From NCBI GenBank assembly GCA_037903355.1, contig JBAJFE010000042.1, positions 248,001 through 312,000 of the forward strand: 64,000 nt of DNA. Direction: 5' to 3'. How positions within the stretch are numbered: the stretch's first letter is position 1; each line of letters begins with the position of its first letter. Origin of the DNA: Trichuris trichiura. Taxonomy: Eukaryota > Nematoda > Enoplea > Trichinellida > Trichuridae. The position numbers were made by a program, and so were the translations under genes. The notes beneath the pieces are model-generated. The model was not told where the DNA came from. It ran no database searches and saw only the letters and a list, made by a program, of their open reading frames with translations. This document shows positions 13,137 through 31,257 of this stretch, one piece after another.

Positions 13137-16100
13137 ATGTCTGGACCGCGTAGTGAGGAAGCCAACACGGGTAAAGAAGATGCATCGATTTCTCACCGTC
13201 CATCTAATGCGGAATCCCATGGAACCGCAGGTGCGCACAGTGCCGCTTTGACGGAGACTGCGTCCAAGACTCATGCTGGACCTGGACGTCTTAGATGCTA
13301 TAGCTGTTTCACCCCAGTAAATTCTTCAAGTTCAGTGGCCTGGCGAAAGCCAGACAAACTGACCTCGTCAGCCAGTCCCATGGATTTGAACAAGAAAAGA
13401 AAATTTGCTCTAAAGAAAATGGAAGCTTACACGATAAGCGAAAACGCGGACTTCTTTGGTGCTGAAGAGAAGAATCGTATTAAGCAACTTGAAGATGACT
13501 GGGGAAAGAAGTTACTGCATCGACGTCGTAGAAATTTAAGATCTCGTCAAACTTCTGGAGATAAACAGCACGTTGTTGCTGAAATAGGTTCTTTACCTTC
13601 TCCTGGTGGACAGCGAACTGAAGATCTCGCCGTTTCTACCGAACAGCTTGGCACAACGCCAAAAATAATCGAAGAACAAGCCGAAGAGCGCGATGCTGAA
13701 GAGCTTCATGACGACGATTCCGAGCTTTTAGAGGAGCATCCAATCGACAAGTCGGTTGATGGACGTTTCTTGAAATTTGAAGAAGAGATTGGCCGTGGTT
13801 CCTTCAAAACGGTATACAGGGGACTTGATACAGAAACTGGCGTTTACGTCGCGTGGTGTGAGCTACAGGTAAATGTTCCCTGCTTTTGGAATTGTATATA
13901 TTCTTGATTCGACCTACAATTGGATTTCGTTCTTTTCTATTTGTCGTTATGGTTTTAAGGAAAGCAAATTGAGCAAATTGGAAAGACAGCGTTTTCGTGA
14001 CGAAGCGGAAATGTTGAAAACTCTTCATCATCCAAACATTGTTCGATTCTACGATTTTTGGGACATAAATGCCGGAAAGCGTAAATGCATTGTGCTGGTC
14101 ACGGAATTAATGACATCAGGAACGCTGAAATTGTAAGCAACTCTGCGTTTGACATGTAGAACGTGTATTGATTTTAACAAACAGGTATATCAAACGTTTC
14201 AAAAAGATAAACGTTAAAGTTCTTAAATCGTGGTGTCGGCAGATCCTTAAAGGCTTAGCCTTTTTGCATTCGCGCCAGCCGCCTGTGATACATCGTGATC
14301 TGAAATGTGATAACATTTTCATTACCGGCACAACGGGCTCAGTGAAAATTGGAGATCTAGGACTGGCCACACTGAAGGACAAATCGTGTCCTAAGAGTGT
14401 TATTGGTAGCTGCGGTTGTTGTTTTGAAATTCCACTAAGATTTGCATATTTTAAGGTACTCCGGAATTCATGGCGCCGGAAATGTACGAGGAAAATTACG
14501 ATGAGAGTGTTGATGTTTACGCCTTTGGCATGTGCATGTTAGAAATGATTACTGGCGAGTATCCGTACTCGGAATGCCAGTTTCCGGTACAGATCTACAA
14601 GAAAGTTACACAGGCACGTAGCGGACAGTGTTGCCGTTGCGTCAAAGTAATATCTTCAGGGTGTGAAGCCACAATGTTTCGAAAAAATTCCAAGCAGCAA
14701 TCCAGAGATTAGAGAAATAATTGATAGATGTACGCGTCCAAGACGTGAGGAGCGGTTAGCGTGTTACCACTTACCGTAATGCATATGTTTTTTATCGTAT
14801 GTAAATAATTTAATAGGTATTCCGCTAAAGATCTTCTCATACATGATTTCTTCATGCCAGAAGAGCTAATCGGGCTTCGCTTGGAAGTTAAGGATCGAGA
14901 AACGACCGTAGCAAGCAGTAACAATGAAGTAGTTCGCATACTGGTCCTTCATTTTCTGACGAGTGCATATTTGTGTTACAGGTTCAATTCTTATTACGGG
15001 TTTTGGATGAAAAGAAGCGAAAAGAGTACAAGCAAAAAGAGAATGAAGCAGTGCAGTTTTCCTTTGATTTGCTCAACGAAAAGGCCGAGGATGTTGTACG
15101 GGAAATGGTAAATTCGCGTTCTTCGCTGTTCTGGCATAACGTGCCGGTTTTGTTCTCAGGTAACTGCGCAACTTATTCAAGATGAAGACTACCGCACAAT
15201 TGTTAAACTTCTGCAAGACAAAATCGGTCAAATCCGTAAGGACAGGGAGTTGTACAGAAAAGAACAGGAGCGACTAAAGGAAAATGAAAAGAAAGCAAAG
15301 GAGGAGGCTCAACTGCAGCTAGAGCTGAAGCAGTTGAAGGAGAAAAAAGAGAAAATGGAAAACGTGGGAATAAGTGAAGAACAATGTATAGTTCACAATG
15401 ATCAGGTCGAGCAGTCGGAAGAAGTTAAGGAGAAGGCTGTTGCCGAAGAAACTTTGCAAGTTCCCGAATCTGCGCAAGATACAGTGGATAACCCGGTAAG
15501 AGTGTTCATAACTTTTTCACGTCCAAGCAAACCGATTTTTCACGCTCGGAATGTTTGGCTTAATTGCTATCAGCATAATATAACAGTACTGTATTATTTT
15601 TCGTTAACTATCTTTGAGTCCATGCGGTACCTTTCGTAATTATTTTAGTTGTGCTTTTTCCTTCAGAAAGTTTCTATCTTAATTTTTTCTTTTTTTCTTT
15701 CTCTTCATAACGGGTTCTTTTAATTTTTGAAAAACATTTTTACGGTTTTAACCCGTTTATTATATAACGTTTATTGATGTTATATAACAAACATCACTGA
15801 TGTTAATAAACGTTATATAATAAACGGGTTAAAACCGTAAAAATGTTTTTCAAAAATTAAAAGAACCCGTTATGAAGAAGAGAAAGAAAAAAAGAAGAAA
15901 AAAAACAGAAATTTTCTACTAGAAAGTGGAGCTTCGTTTCACCTGCTTTCCAATATATTCTATCACAGTGGAAGGCCTGGTTATTCCATGACGAGAACGT
16001 TACGGGCAAGCATAGGCAACAGATAAATAGTAGGAAAGATGGAAGTTTAACTTAAACACTTTTCTTACTCCTTGACGATGTCAGCGCGATCTCTTCTTGA

Positions 16101-19100
16101 GGCATAAGGTTAATGTCGAAAGTTAGTATCGTCAGGTAGTCTCATGTCTCGTATAGCCCGCAACGTTTTTGTTGACTTTGACTGTTGTCATTTTGGGAGA
16201 ATAACGCGCTTTCGATGTTTTTCTGAACGGAAACAGTTCCAACATCTAATGTTTGACTATTTGCCTACGAAATATAAACGATCAGTAGTAGTTTGTTTCT
16301 TCACTTGGAAAAAGCTGCTCATCTTGACAAGTCCGAATAGTTTCATTTCCTTTGCTCTGTGGGCTAAGCCTGTTAACGGATAAAATATTTTATTCACAGC
16401 TTACATTCGTCAATGCAATTGAGGATTATCGATAGGCTGTGTTGTGAAGCCGAGATACCTTAGGATCACGCGATTTACGGGGAAATAAGGCTGTGGTGTC
16501 TAACAACTTGTGAACGCGAACGTCAGGGGTCGGCGACAAGTTCGCCTTTGATCCTCCGCTCCTCGTTCTTGTACGTCAACACCTTCATCATGTGTTGGTC
16601 GTATCTGTACATATATATATATTTTCATAATGAGAAAACTTTATTACGGATCAGTTCCCGTTTATGTATATAAGAGACTCCGAATTGGCATAATTATGTA
16701 TATAAGAGCTCAGGATACATATACATATGTATCCTGAGCTTCGCCGGTGACGGTTAACTTGATAGCTTTTTACCCTGCTTTACCACTTGTTGCGGCGTCA
16801 TTTCATCTTTCGGGATATTTGCTATTCAACTTAATTCCAAAATACGCTAACGCATTTTCATGTAATCTAGTAAACTGAACACTTTAATGGTCGAGTTAGT
16901 GGATGTATCGCGGGCGGAAGCATTAGTTTCCTTTGGGTGAAATGTTTTCACTCATTGTTACTCTCATGCTTGTCTTGTTTTCCGTTGTAGAAAAAGAACA
17001 TACTCGTTATTGAAAAAGTTGTTCGTCGAGCTTCTCAACAATCCTTAGTTGTGGAATCAGGGGAGCCTAAAGCAACTTTTAAAGACAAGTACGCACCTTA
17101 AGCACCTACTTGCCTAATTTGTTTTGTTGACACGGTTAAGCGTCTCCGCTGAAGCAAAGTCGCGCAGCAGCGAAGATGAAGAAACAGACGTCTCCAAGAA
17201 AGCTACCCCAAGTCAGCATCAGAAGTCGCATGGTATGAAGCTGAAAGTTATAAGGCTAATATCGGGCAGGAAAAGTCCACCGGTACGGACTTCTTCTTTT
17301 CTGTTGTAAAAGATGCACTCACTATTGTCGTTCTGGCCTAGGTTGTCAGTTGCAGGCTAGAGACGCAAAAGCGAACCATCACTTTTCAATTTGCCCCTCT
17401 TACGGATAATCCTCGCTTCATCGCGGAGGCGTTTGTATTGCTAAATATTTTGTGTTATTTTTAGTTGTTCTAACTTTTTATTTTCGCAGATGGAAAGTTC
17501 TTTCATAGATGGAAACCAAGCCCAACTTTGTTCCGGCCAATTAGAAAAGGTTGCGCAGGCGGTAAAAGATAATCCGGACGCCATATCAGGTCTATTAATG
17601 GGTGACGAAGAGGGCGCCCCACCGTTGGGATGCGCCTCTTCCTCCGTGGTGAGTTTATCTTCCGTGAACGACAGAGAGGTTGTATACGGTATTGCTAAGG
17701 TGCAAAATTGAATGGAACTTTTTAAGAACATTTCTTTTGATCCAAAGAGACTCTGTCAGCTAAGTGCGGCGCAATTGTTGTCAAAGGTCAAAATTCCTGA
17801 TCCTGGTGGTTATTGCTCATCCCTTAGCAACCCAAATACCGCCGATATTGGTGAACATAATCAACCATCATTTCCGTTGAGTGCAAGCCTGCCCGATTTT
17901 CCCGCTTCACTCAAGGATAAATCTTCAGTGCCACTGTCGTCTAATATTCTCTTAAGCGAGAAGGTGAGCAGCTTACTAAATCGTTTAAAATTTTTTTCGG
18001 GTCTTTTTTCTACCGCAGTTCTTTCTGCTTTGCTTTCTCTGTGATTTTGCACAGTTTTCTAATTTCAGCAATGTTGAAGTATGCAAAAATCTCTTTTTCT
18101 CCGTAAGTTTTTCAAATTGCAGCTGACGTTCCTACAGGTATCTCGCTTTGATTGATTAGATTGCGATTGGTTGCTCCAAGTTTCTCCACATCATGTTAAA
18201 AGAAGATTTTATTAATGCTTTGGTAAAGTAGTGCCGCCCCTCATTTATTTTTAATCTATGCTACCAGAACTTTTGTTAAGACGTTGGCGTCATCAACACC
18301 TATTTTGCTAGACTTAACAAACTGCCCATCCTGTTGAGTAATGCGCTGACAGGCATTCTCCAATGTTAAAATTTTTAAATACTTTTTGCAGTTAGGCGTT
18401 AGTAGCAGCTCGTCAAGTTTAGGGTCTTCTACAAATTTTAACAAAGTGAAGTTAAGATAAGCGTAATTATATCAATTTTTGTTAAGCCTGCGTTTGTCCA
18501 CTACGACTGCTTTTAAAGAGTTTTGAAAAACAGTTTTACAACTTTATTTAAATTAATTCATTAAATCTTGCTTGGTTAGTCGTTTCCATATGATTTGTTA
18601 TTCACTCTTAATTTGTGCGTTATCGTTTTAGGGTTTGGTTTAAAACTGTTTATCTTTCAGAATGGCCGTTTCGTTGTAAATAAAGTGGTTGCTTCCGAAT
18701 CACCTGAAGTGGTTGTCCCTCCTGTAAACACTTCCTCAGGAAACAGCGCTGCGAGTGTGCAGACGCCAGAGGTACAAGAAGCTAGTCCGCAAGACATTGA
18801 CAAAGCCAGTATTGTACAATCAGCAGCAGCAGCCATGCCGCCACTCGCTAGTCAGGATGTGAAAGCAGAGGTATCTCCCGCCGAACCTTGTACGTTGGGT
18901 TCAGACAGTGAGGCCGTTTCGGCTGGCCGGGACTCTTTGCGTGCTGTTGCTTCGGCAAAAGAGGTCGGGTTGGCTGAACGTACAGCAGAAGCTGATGTTC
19001 TTACCGAAAGCAAAGAGGAGCTGGGACCAACTACACGCTCTATGCCTAATACTATTCATCGCACTGCGGAGGAAGGAAGGCCCCCAGTTGCTGACATAGG

Positions 19101-21451
19101 AGAACTTGCAATGGAACTGAGCAAACTAATAGATCTAAAAAGAGAGCCAAGTAGCAGTGTTTCCGGTAAACCTGTCGAACAGCCGGCTACTCCGTCTGTT
19201 GCGAAAACTGAACAGCCTCCCGACGCGGATGACCTAGCTAAACCCAGTTTGGCCGTGGAAAGTCCATTTAAAGCGGATCTGAAGTCATCAGAAGCGCAGT
19301 CAAAAGTTAGTAAGCCCTTAAAAACGACAGCTGCGAATCTCCAACCTGCAAAAAAAGAAGCGCCGGTTGGTTTTCAGTCTTTTACTAAGGCGTGTACCTT
19401 CATATAGTGAATTCGTTTGAAGGAACTTAGCAAGGATATTCAGAAAGACGCTGTGAAGGAAGCAAAAAAAGAGCAAGGGTCGAAGCATGCCGAAGCTACG
19501 AAACCTCTTCAAAAAGATTCGAAAGAAGCACTTATGGCTATTTTGTCAAGGTGAGCGTTCTTTCATTTTTAGTGTCGTAAGTTTCGGTAATTTTTGTTGA
19601 AGAGTGAATTTGTGCTGACTTACCATATCTTTCCACTTTAAGTTTTAAGCGTATTTGAATTAAGCGAAAAGTAGTTGAGGTCGTAATTTTTGCATACATA
19701 CTATGAGGGACGACGTCAGCGGGTAAAGTTACATTCGGCGATTATGTTTTGTAAAATTCTGCCACCTGTGCCGCTCAAGGCGCTTTGGAGCTAGAGATTT
19801 CCTGTCAAGAGCAAAGGAAGTCATCTTCATTTTTTTTCATTTTGTGGCGTCATCATAATGACCAGCTAGTATCGTACGCCGGAAATAGAGAAAATGGTCA
19901 CGAAGCTTCCGAGGGCGTTTGTTCCTTTGTCAGCGCGAGAGAAAATTTCTGGTCGAAATCGTAGTGACAATTTTCTAAAATGATGTGTTGAAACATTGAC
20001 CTTATTCTCTTAGCGGGAAGGCACTTTACGGGTGAAGCTATTCCACACCATCTCGCATTTTTAGAAGGAGTAATTCGTGTCATCATTCCCGCAGGTAAAA
20101 TTTTCCAACACCGTTGCTGCCCAGAAAAACATTTGGGTCTTTCACCTCCTTTCCCACCACCGTCATACTGTATGTTCGCCGGCCATATTGTCCTGCCCTA
20201 AGCCTAAGTTTAAGCCTGAACATAAGGTTTATCTTTTGGCTTAGGTTTGGATAGTCCAAAAAAGGGTGATTGGCATGCTCTTCAATTAAGGCACAACAAG
20301 TTAAGGGCACGCTTGCCAGAAAGGAACCAGCATGCAAACCTACAGTATGACGGTATGGTGAAAGGAGGTGATAGATCTGAAAATTTTGCCAGTAGCTCTC
20401 CTATCCTGCCGCTTAATGGTGCATCCGTAGGAAAAAATTTTTAACAGCACGACAATGCGTCAATGATGTTAGCGCACGACAGCTGTAGACCCCCTCGCTG
20501 TTACCTATAAGAGGATGGGAAGTACATATGGCGGAGAAGGCGCGTAGCAATACGAAGTTGCTCACGCGGTTGATAACTCCGTGTATCTGGTCTTCACGTG
20601 TTAAAAAAAGTCAAAAGTGGTCTTACGAAAACTTATGTAATTTTTTCAAAAGTGCCTACGTTGAAGCATACCTGCGTATGTCTTCTTCATCTTTAATAGT
20701 GCTTAAGTCTCCGTTGGTAAAGGTACGTATAAAGTTCGGAAAATTATGGAATGAACACTTGTCTCTTGAGCAATTGCTGGTCGTTAGAAAAATATTAGGT
20801 AGATGCATTCCTAAGAATCCAGTTGTCACTTCGCATTTTTCCCTTTTAATTTATCTTTTTGTAAACAGGCAAAAAGACGAAATGACTGCATTGATCGCCA
20901 AACATAAGTGTGAATTGGCTGCATACTTCGCAGCTTCAATTAAGGAAAAGCAGGTTCCTTCGACAGAAGGCAGCACGGAGAAGAAGAAAGGACTTGTCGG
21001 TTTAATTGCTCAAAAGCCGCCCATCGAAGATGCCGTTAATTTACGAAAACCATTTTGCGGTGCAGCATGGGACTGTGATGATAGTTCTGCTAAACATGGA
21101 AAATCTACAAACGCATTGGCGGATGTTGTTGCTTCGCCTTCGAATGTAAACAAAGTTAACAACACGCTGGTCAAAGAGTTCACTAGGCCTTCACATCGAT
21201 CTGCTGCTGTTGTAACAGACGTTGTGGCCCCAAGTAGCCGGGATCCAGTGACAGCACGACTAGCTTCAGTTGCTGGCATTTCCTTAGTCCCTAATGGATC
21301 GTCGCGCAAATGCAGTTGTCCTACAGTAATCGACTGCAAAAGCCAAATTCCGAAGCCGCTTGGCTTTAACAGAATGTTTTTGAATTCTAAGAAAAAGTTA
21401 ACCGGCAACAAGTCTCCTTCTGCTGACAATACGTCGTGCGCGAATAACTAG
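13137..21451 (+). CDS. WNK: WNK (with-no-lysine) serine/threonine kinase
   Basis: WNK kinases control ion transport and cell volume by activating SPAK/OSR1 kinases in the cytoplasm. The kinase domain starts near residue 216 with [11 protein letters not shown] and VAWCELQ. The usual beta-3 lysine is replaced by Cys (AWCEL), and the lysine sits in the glycine-rich loop (SFK), the WNK hallmark. [16 protein letters not shown] and the P+1 loop [10 protein letters not shown] follow. Resolved exons: 13137-13868, 13960-14132, 14185-14405, 14456-14613, 14660-14754, 14817-14943, 14982-15107, 15160-15495. They cover the kinase and the autoinhibitory region ([10 protein letters not shown]). C-terminal exons lie near 16991-17088, 17144-17300, 17490-17970, 18661-19400, 19420-19550 and 20530-21449. 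An RFVV peptide at about 18668 fits the RFxV SPAK-docking motif, and a coiled coil ([13 protein letters not shown]) lies near 20875. Intron 14614-14659 appears to be GC-AG. C-terminal exon edges are unresolved; the family call is secure. Confidence 0.88.
15690..15898. repeat. Large palindrome (foldback/MITE), about 95-bp arms
   Basis: The left arm reads TCATAACGGGTTC, TTTTAATTTTTG, CATTTTTACGG, TTTTAACCCGTTT and TATATAACGTTTA. The right arm repeats these in reverse complement almost perfectly. The loop at about 15775-15803 is short and itself partly palindromic. It lies in a WNK intron and shares the AACCCGTT core with 9041-9124. Confidence 0.85.
16707..16740. repeat. 34-bp perfect palindrome in WNK intron
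   Basis: AGCTCAGGATACATAT and its exact reverse complement are separated by two bases. An AT-rich stretch with a TATATATATAT run and repeated TATGTATATAAGAG precedes it at 16610-16706. Confidence 0.85.
20185..20248. repeat. Interstitial telomere-like repeat (TTAGGC type), copy 1
   Basis: GTCCTGCCCTAAGCCTAAG is followed by further degenerate CCTAAG/TTAGGC units, within a WNK intron. The flank GCCGGCC and TGTCCTGCCCTA recur at 34300-34345 in inverse orientation. Confidence 0.7.
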
Positions 21452-22074
21452 GCTATGCGACTTGTCTCATGGTTTACTCTTTGTATTTGTTTCGACATGT
21501 GAGAAACTGTAGTCCCGTTTTACGGACAAATCATTTTCGTGACTTCGCGTTTTACGTTTAATTGCTTATTATTTTAGCATAGCTGACGTTCGCATTTTTA
21601 AAATGCGTTTTCTACCATTGCAATTTGTCGAATCATTGACAATTCGAAATTTACAGAATAAAGTTTTATCGCGCTCTTCAGCGGTGCTACCAAACAATCC
21701 GTAGTTGACTTAGCTGTTTCATATTTTGTAGGAGATGAAATACGAATACAAAAGAACCCCTGAGAAGGACTTGTTGCAACAAGGCAATACTTTCACCTTT
21801 GAAAACATGCCAACTCTCAGAAGCTCCAGATTTAAGACCATTCTAAATTTTAGAATTCCGGGTAATAGATAGCTAACTGTATTTAATCCCAGTTTTCGTC
21901 ATTTTTACTGATATCCAAGCAACATACAAGCACTGGTAAACTTATGGAAGTACCCAAACCCATTAAAAGACACCGTTGAGTTTTTGCCCTTGCGGTTCAT
22001 CAAAGGAATATATAAACAATACGTTAAGCTATTGAACTACTTTCACTCACTTAGTTTCACAATGATTGCGAGTC
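21452..22074. other. Intergenic, WNK 3' end to UQCRB 3' end
   Basis: Converging genes flank this 0.6-kb stretch. An AATAAA signal at about 21657 could end the WNK transcript. Otherwise I see nothing. Confidence 0.5.
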
Positions 22075-22529
22075 TTAATGACTGGACTTTTCATATGATG
22101 ACCGTGTTGCCCAATAAGGCTTCATGCCAGTCAGTTTCCTGTAATCGGCGTACTCTTTCCTAATCGCAGACAACTGTGGCTGCAAATACCAGGTTTCCTA
22201 AAAAGAAAACCCACATGTGATGGCTGTATTACTGCCTCCTATTACTACATACATCTTCCCATTTCGTCCACTGACTTTTCGGAAGATATTCATGCTTTAG
22301 TGATAACTGGGCAGCACGCATTAAACGAAATGCTCGTTTGTCGTATTCCTCTGCTGGCAATCGACGTACTGCTTCTTCTACAATCTCTTTAGCTTCAGAG
22401 TACGTGTCGTGCCACAAAAGACCTAGAAATGCTTATTGACAGCATAGATCGCCCAACCACAACACGCACCGTAACGCCGTCCTCTCCATTGATGCCAAAT
22501 TGCTTTGCGAAGCCACTGGGCCACAGGAT
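22075..22529 (-). CDS. UQCRB: Cytochrome b-c1 complex subunit 7 (UQCRB), 5' exon not found
   Basis: Nuclear-encoded subunit of mitochondrial complex III on the matrix side. Three exons join in phase: 22529-22470 (VAQWLRKAIWHQWRG), 22422-22253 (EEAVRRLPAEEYDKRAFR, then LPKSQWTKWED) and 22197-22075 (ETWYLQPQLSAIRKEY, ending YEKSSH, stop). Conserved family segments match in order: the N-terminal WL..IRKWYYN-like stretch, AIRRLP, LKHEYLP and QWTKWED. The exon at 22529 begins in phase 1 after a TTAG acceptor, so a short start exon must lie upstream (22560-22900). I could not fix it. Total length of about 115 aa fits the family. Confidence 0.85.
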
Positions 22530-24186
22530 CTAACACGAAGCATCATTTTTAAACTTTTAACGCATTAGAAAGTACTTTATGGGATAAACGCTAAAAAAGG
22601 ACAAGGCTGTTTTTGAGAGCACCATTAACAAATTACTAAAAACTTCATCCAGTATTGAGTTGAAAGCAAAACTGCTATTCATGGCGATTTCATTGAGCGC
22701 CTGAATAACTGTTTAAAGTAAATCATTTACGCACAAGGATATAGGCAATTTTTCTCAATAAACGGAACATCTTTAAGCTAGACAGTAAGCTGAATGCTAT
22801 GAGCAGGCCTTGAGCCTTGGATGTTGGAGTACGGCTGAATCTAAGCTCTGATATCTCAACACTATCAAGAATAAGAAACAGTTTCATTGTTCACTTATAA
22901 AAAATGCGAAGATGGTAACCGGAGCTTTTGGAATTTGTCCGGTTGTGTCGTCGCCCAGAAAGGTGATCAGGCAAAGCCCTGCGCACCCTGTCACCCTTTT
23001 TCGGCTCCTCGCAATTATTTAACGGCGAAATTAAACAGTTTCTTATTCACGACAGACATCAGATTCGTTATGAGGTTTCCCATTTTGAAACACCCTTTGT
23101 GGATGAGCTTGCAGGAGCCTGGCGTTATGAAGATAGGATGAATCACAACTGAAGCGCAATGATACATTCATCCATCCTCTTTTATGGATACAGAATATCA
23201 TCTACTTTAAGCTGCGTTTTGTTTGAGTTCCATTAGGTCATTTATGAATTTTCTACTTGTGATGATATAGCGCCATTTTGAAAGTTTCGAATTTCAGTAC
23301 TTCGGATAATAGGTACCGCCTCAACCTGCACAAAAAGGATTTACCGTAATGACGGATACGCTAATTAGCCAACCATAACTTTAAGTCTGCAAACCTGCGC
23401 AACCGTTAAATAACAACTCACATTTAAACAATCTGTTAGACAAGCGACAAGGCGGGAAAGGGTTTCCCATTAAAATGCAAGTCACTTTGCTCGTCACAGG
23501 ATACAAAAAACATAGCTGCGAAATTTGGCAATTTACTTTCACTTAGAAAATTTTACGACACACAACATAAAGATAATGCAAACTTACGGTTCAATCGAAA
23601 CACAACGCTTTCAGCAGCCTTCGAGCCCATTCCCAGAACAAATTATACTATCAGTCAAAGTATTAACGTCAGGTTCGAATGGTTACTGTTGGAAGGCATG
23701 ATGTTGTGCCAAATGATTTGCCCGGTTCACATTTGACCGCATATTTATTTTGTAATCTTAAATAAATTATCTAGTTTGCGTTTCAGTTTATTCCCAAAGT
23801 TAAAAGGGATTCGGAATTTCTGGGAACTTGGGTATCTTCTAGCGGACTGTGGAACTTTCGTACCGATCTTTGGTCGCCACTTTCCCTTTTTGTCGCGAGT
23901 GCATTTGACTAAACTACCGAACGGACCAGGAAATTTGTCTATTGAAAACGCAGTGATTATAAACTACTATGAAGATTCGTAGCGTCTGCGCACAGACAGT
24001 TAGGTAGCTGGTCCCATTCAACTTTAGTAAGTCCATCGGCATGGGGTAAGTTCCCTTATTTAACGGATAAACGCTGTTTCCTAATCAACCAAAGATGTAT
24101 CATTCTTACAGTAAACTCCATGGGACTTTCGTTTTATTTGTTCTGTTAGTTGTCGTGATGTCTGTATCATTCTTTGCAGCGCACTG
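22530..24186. other. Intergenic, probably includes UQCRB first exon
   Basis: Divergent UQCRB and PI4KB flank this 1.66-kb stretch. Open frames here lack recognisable protein features. A TTTGCAG acceptor at 24173-24179 precedes the PI4KB start and may be a trans-splice or 5' UTR acceptor. Confidence 0.45.
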
Positions 24187-29551
<5,365 letters not shown>

Positions 29552-29772
29552 ACCTGGAAGTTTTCTCTCCACGCAATTTTTCCATCTCATGTTGGGCGTA
29601 TGGCTCCCGGCTTTCTGCCGATGTTTCGAACTGTTTCGCTTTGCGTTTTTTGTCTCTTTTAAACCGCATAAAATTTTCTGAGTGATATAGTTTTCAATTT
29701 TGAAATGTTCTCGATAGGCTTACTTTTTTAAAACTTATTTGTTTGATCAGCTTACGTTAAATACAGACAGCA

Positions 29773-31257
29773 ATGTCGGAGGCGAAGATACGCGACGAAA
29801 TTTTACAAGCTTTGAAAGTTGAAAAGGAAATGGTTACCTTTCTCTGGCTGAGCGCCAAATTCAACATTCACGTGAACGCAGCAAAAAGGTACGCACCAAA
29901 CTAGCAAGCATCATCCGGATCAGGGCTGTTGTGCACTTCTAGAATACTTGACGAATTTTACAAGGAATACAAGGACGAGGAAAACCTACACGCTATATTC
30001 TATTTGTCCGGATATCAGAATGTTGGAGAAAATCAGGTTTGCTTTTGCGAAAACTTTCTTCCATACATTTTTTTATGTATATAGTTTCATCGCATTTTTT
30101 TCGTGAACGAGAATCTTTTGCAAGAGCACATAGGAACGCTCGACGTGGTGTTGAGCTGCCACACGTATTGCGTTCATACTGCTGAAATCAAAGACCTAAT
30201 CGCTCCTTACATAAGCGATCAGTGTGCTTCCTTATCTCCATCGTAAAGCTGTGTCACGCTCTGCGCGTTCAATAATGCTATGTAACTATGATAGGCTCCG
30301 TGCTATTTTGCCACTGGATCCTCAATCAGACAAAGAAAGCAAGTCCAAGGAATCTCCAAAGTCAAAGAAATTAGGCAAACGACTTTCGTCAGGCCAGTCT
30401 GTCACAACACCGCTGAACAATTCGCCTCCAAAAATCCCCACTGTATTTCTTCTGAAGACTTCTTACCTCTACGTATCACTCATTACGGTTTTTAGGTAAA
30501 TTCTTCTATGAGCAGCGATCAGAGAAGCTTTGTTTCTCCCAGCTTGGAACATTCTGTGCATAACGATGGCACTGAAGTTTCTCTTTCCAAAGCGAATTCG
30601 GAACATTTACTATCAAATGACTTGTTCACTGCTGTGTCAAGCCCTGAAAGCAGTCCTCAGAAAAAAAGTGGAAACAAAGAAAAAAAATCGTCAAAGGAAA
30701 GAAAAAGGCGGGTTGAACGAAAAAGAAAGGAGGCAAAGAGTAGCAGACCAAAGAACGATCAGCAATCCTCACCTGAAACTACCGTACATGGCAGTAACGA
30801 ATGCGATAGTTTTCCTAGCGTTAACACGGAACGTTCGGATAAGCAATCAACCCTCAGCGACGAAGCTCATAAAATAAGAAGAAGAAAAACAAGTTTTAAA
30901 ACCTTTGTAGACGACGACGACTATTTGGGTGAGTACCCAGCTCTGCAACTTGTTTTTCGAGAAATGCTCGGTAATTTTGCTCTAAGCTGTTTACATATTT
31001 CTTCATACATTTCACCTTAATTTTGTGCGCAAAATAACCTGTTCGTTATTAACTTGCTTTTCAAACTTTCAGTTACAAAGCAAATTAATGAAACTGAAGT
31101 AGTAATTGAAAATAGCTCCACTGCAACTGATCTGCAACGTGGCGCTAGTATGGAAGAGCACAACGGTACGTCGAAACCAGCGTCTTTCAGCGGCAAAAAT
31201 CGCACGGAACCAAAAAAGAAGCAAAATCCACTTACTAACTTTTTCAAAAAGTTGTAG
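29773..31257 (+). CDS. POLD3: DNA polymerase delta subunit 3 (p66)
   Basis: Accessory subunit linking replicative polymerase delta to PCNA. Exon 1 (29773-29888) encodes the winged-helix start: VTFLWLSAKFNIHVNAAKR. Exon 2 begins at 29943 with ILDEFYKEYKDEENLHAIFYL. Exon 3 (about 30086 on) has FHRIFFVNENLLQEHIGTL and the conserved VHTAEIKDL. The middle is Ser/Lys/Glu rich and low in order. The last exon ends QNPLTNFFKKL at the stop, a PCNA-interacting PIP box (QxxLxxFF), as in human p66. Short introns separate exons near 29889, 30036, 30220-30490 and 30925-31073. The start lies 222 bp after the PI4KB stop on the same strand, so the two could be co-transcribed. Confidence 0.85.

Noticed and set aside
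18256..18460. Minus-strand frame in a WNK intron ([19 protein letters not shown]...)
   Set aside because: Protein-like, with a polyadenylation-like AATAAA just downstream, but no start codon, no neighbouring exon and no recognised family. Left out as unsupported; worth a translated search.
21010..21429. 139-codon minus-strand frame opposite the last WNK exon
   Set aside because: Shadow of the sense coding exon, which has the WNK coiled-coil reading.
22887..23985. Open frames between UQCRB and PI4KB
   Set aside because: Short, no domains, no consistent splice links; not called as genes.
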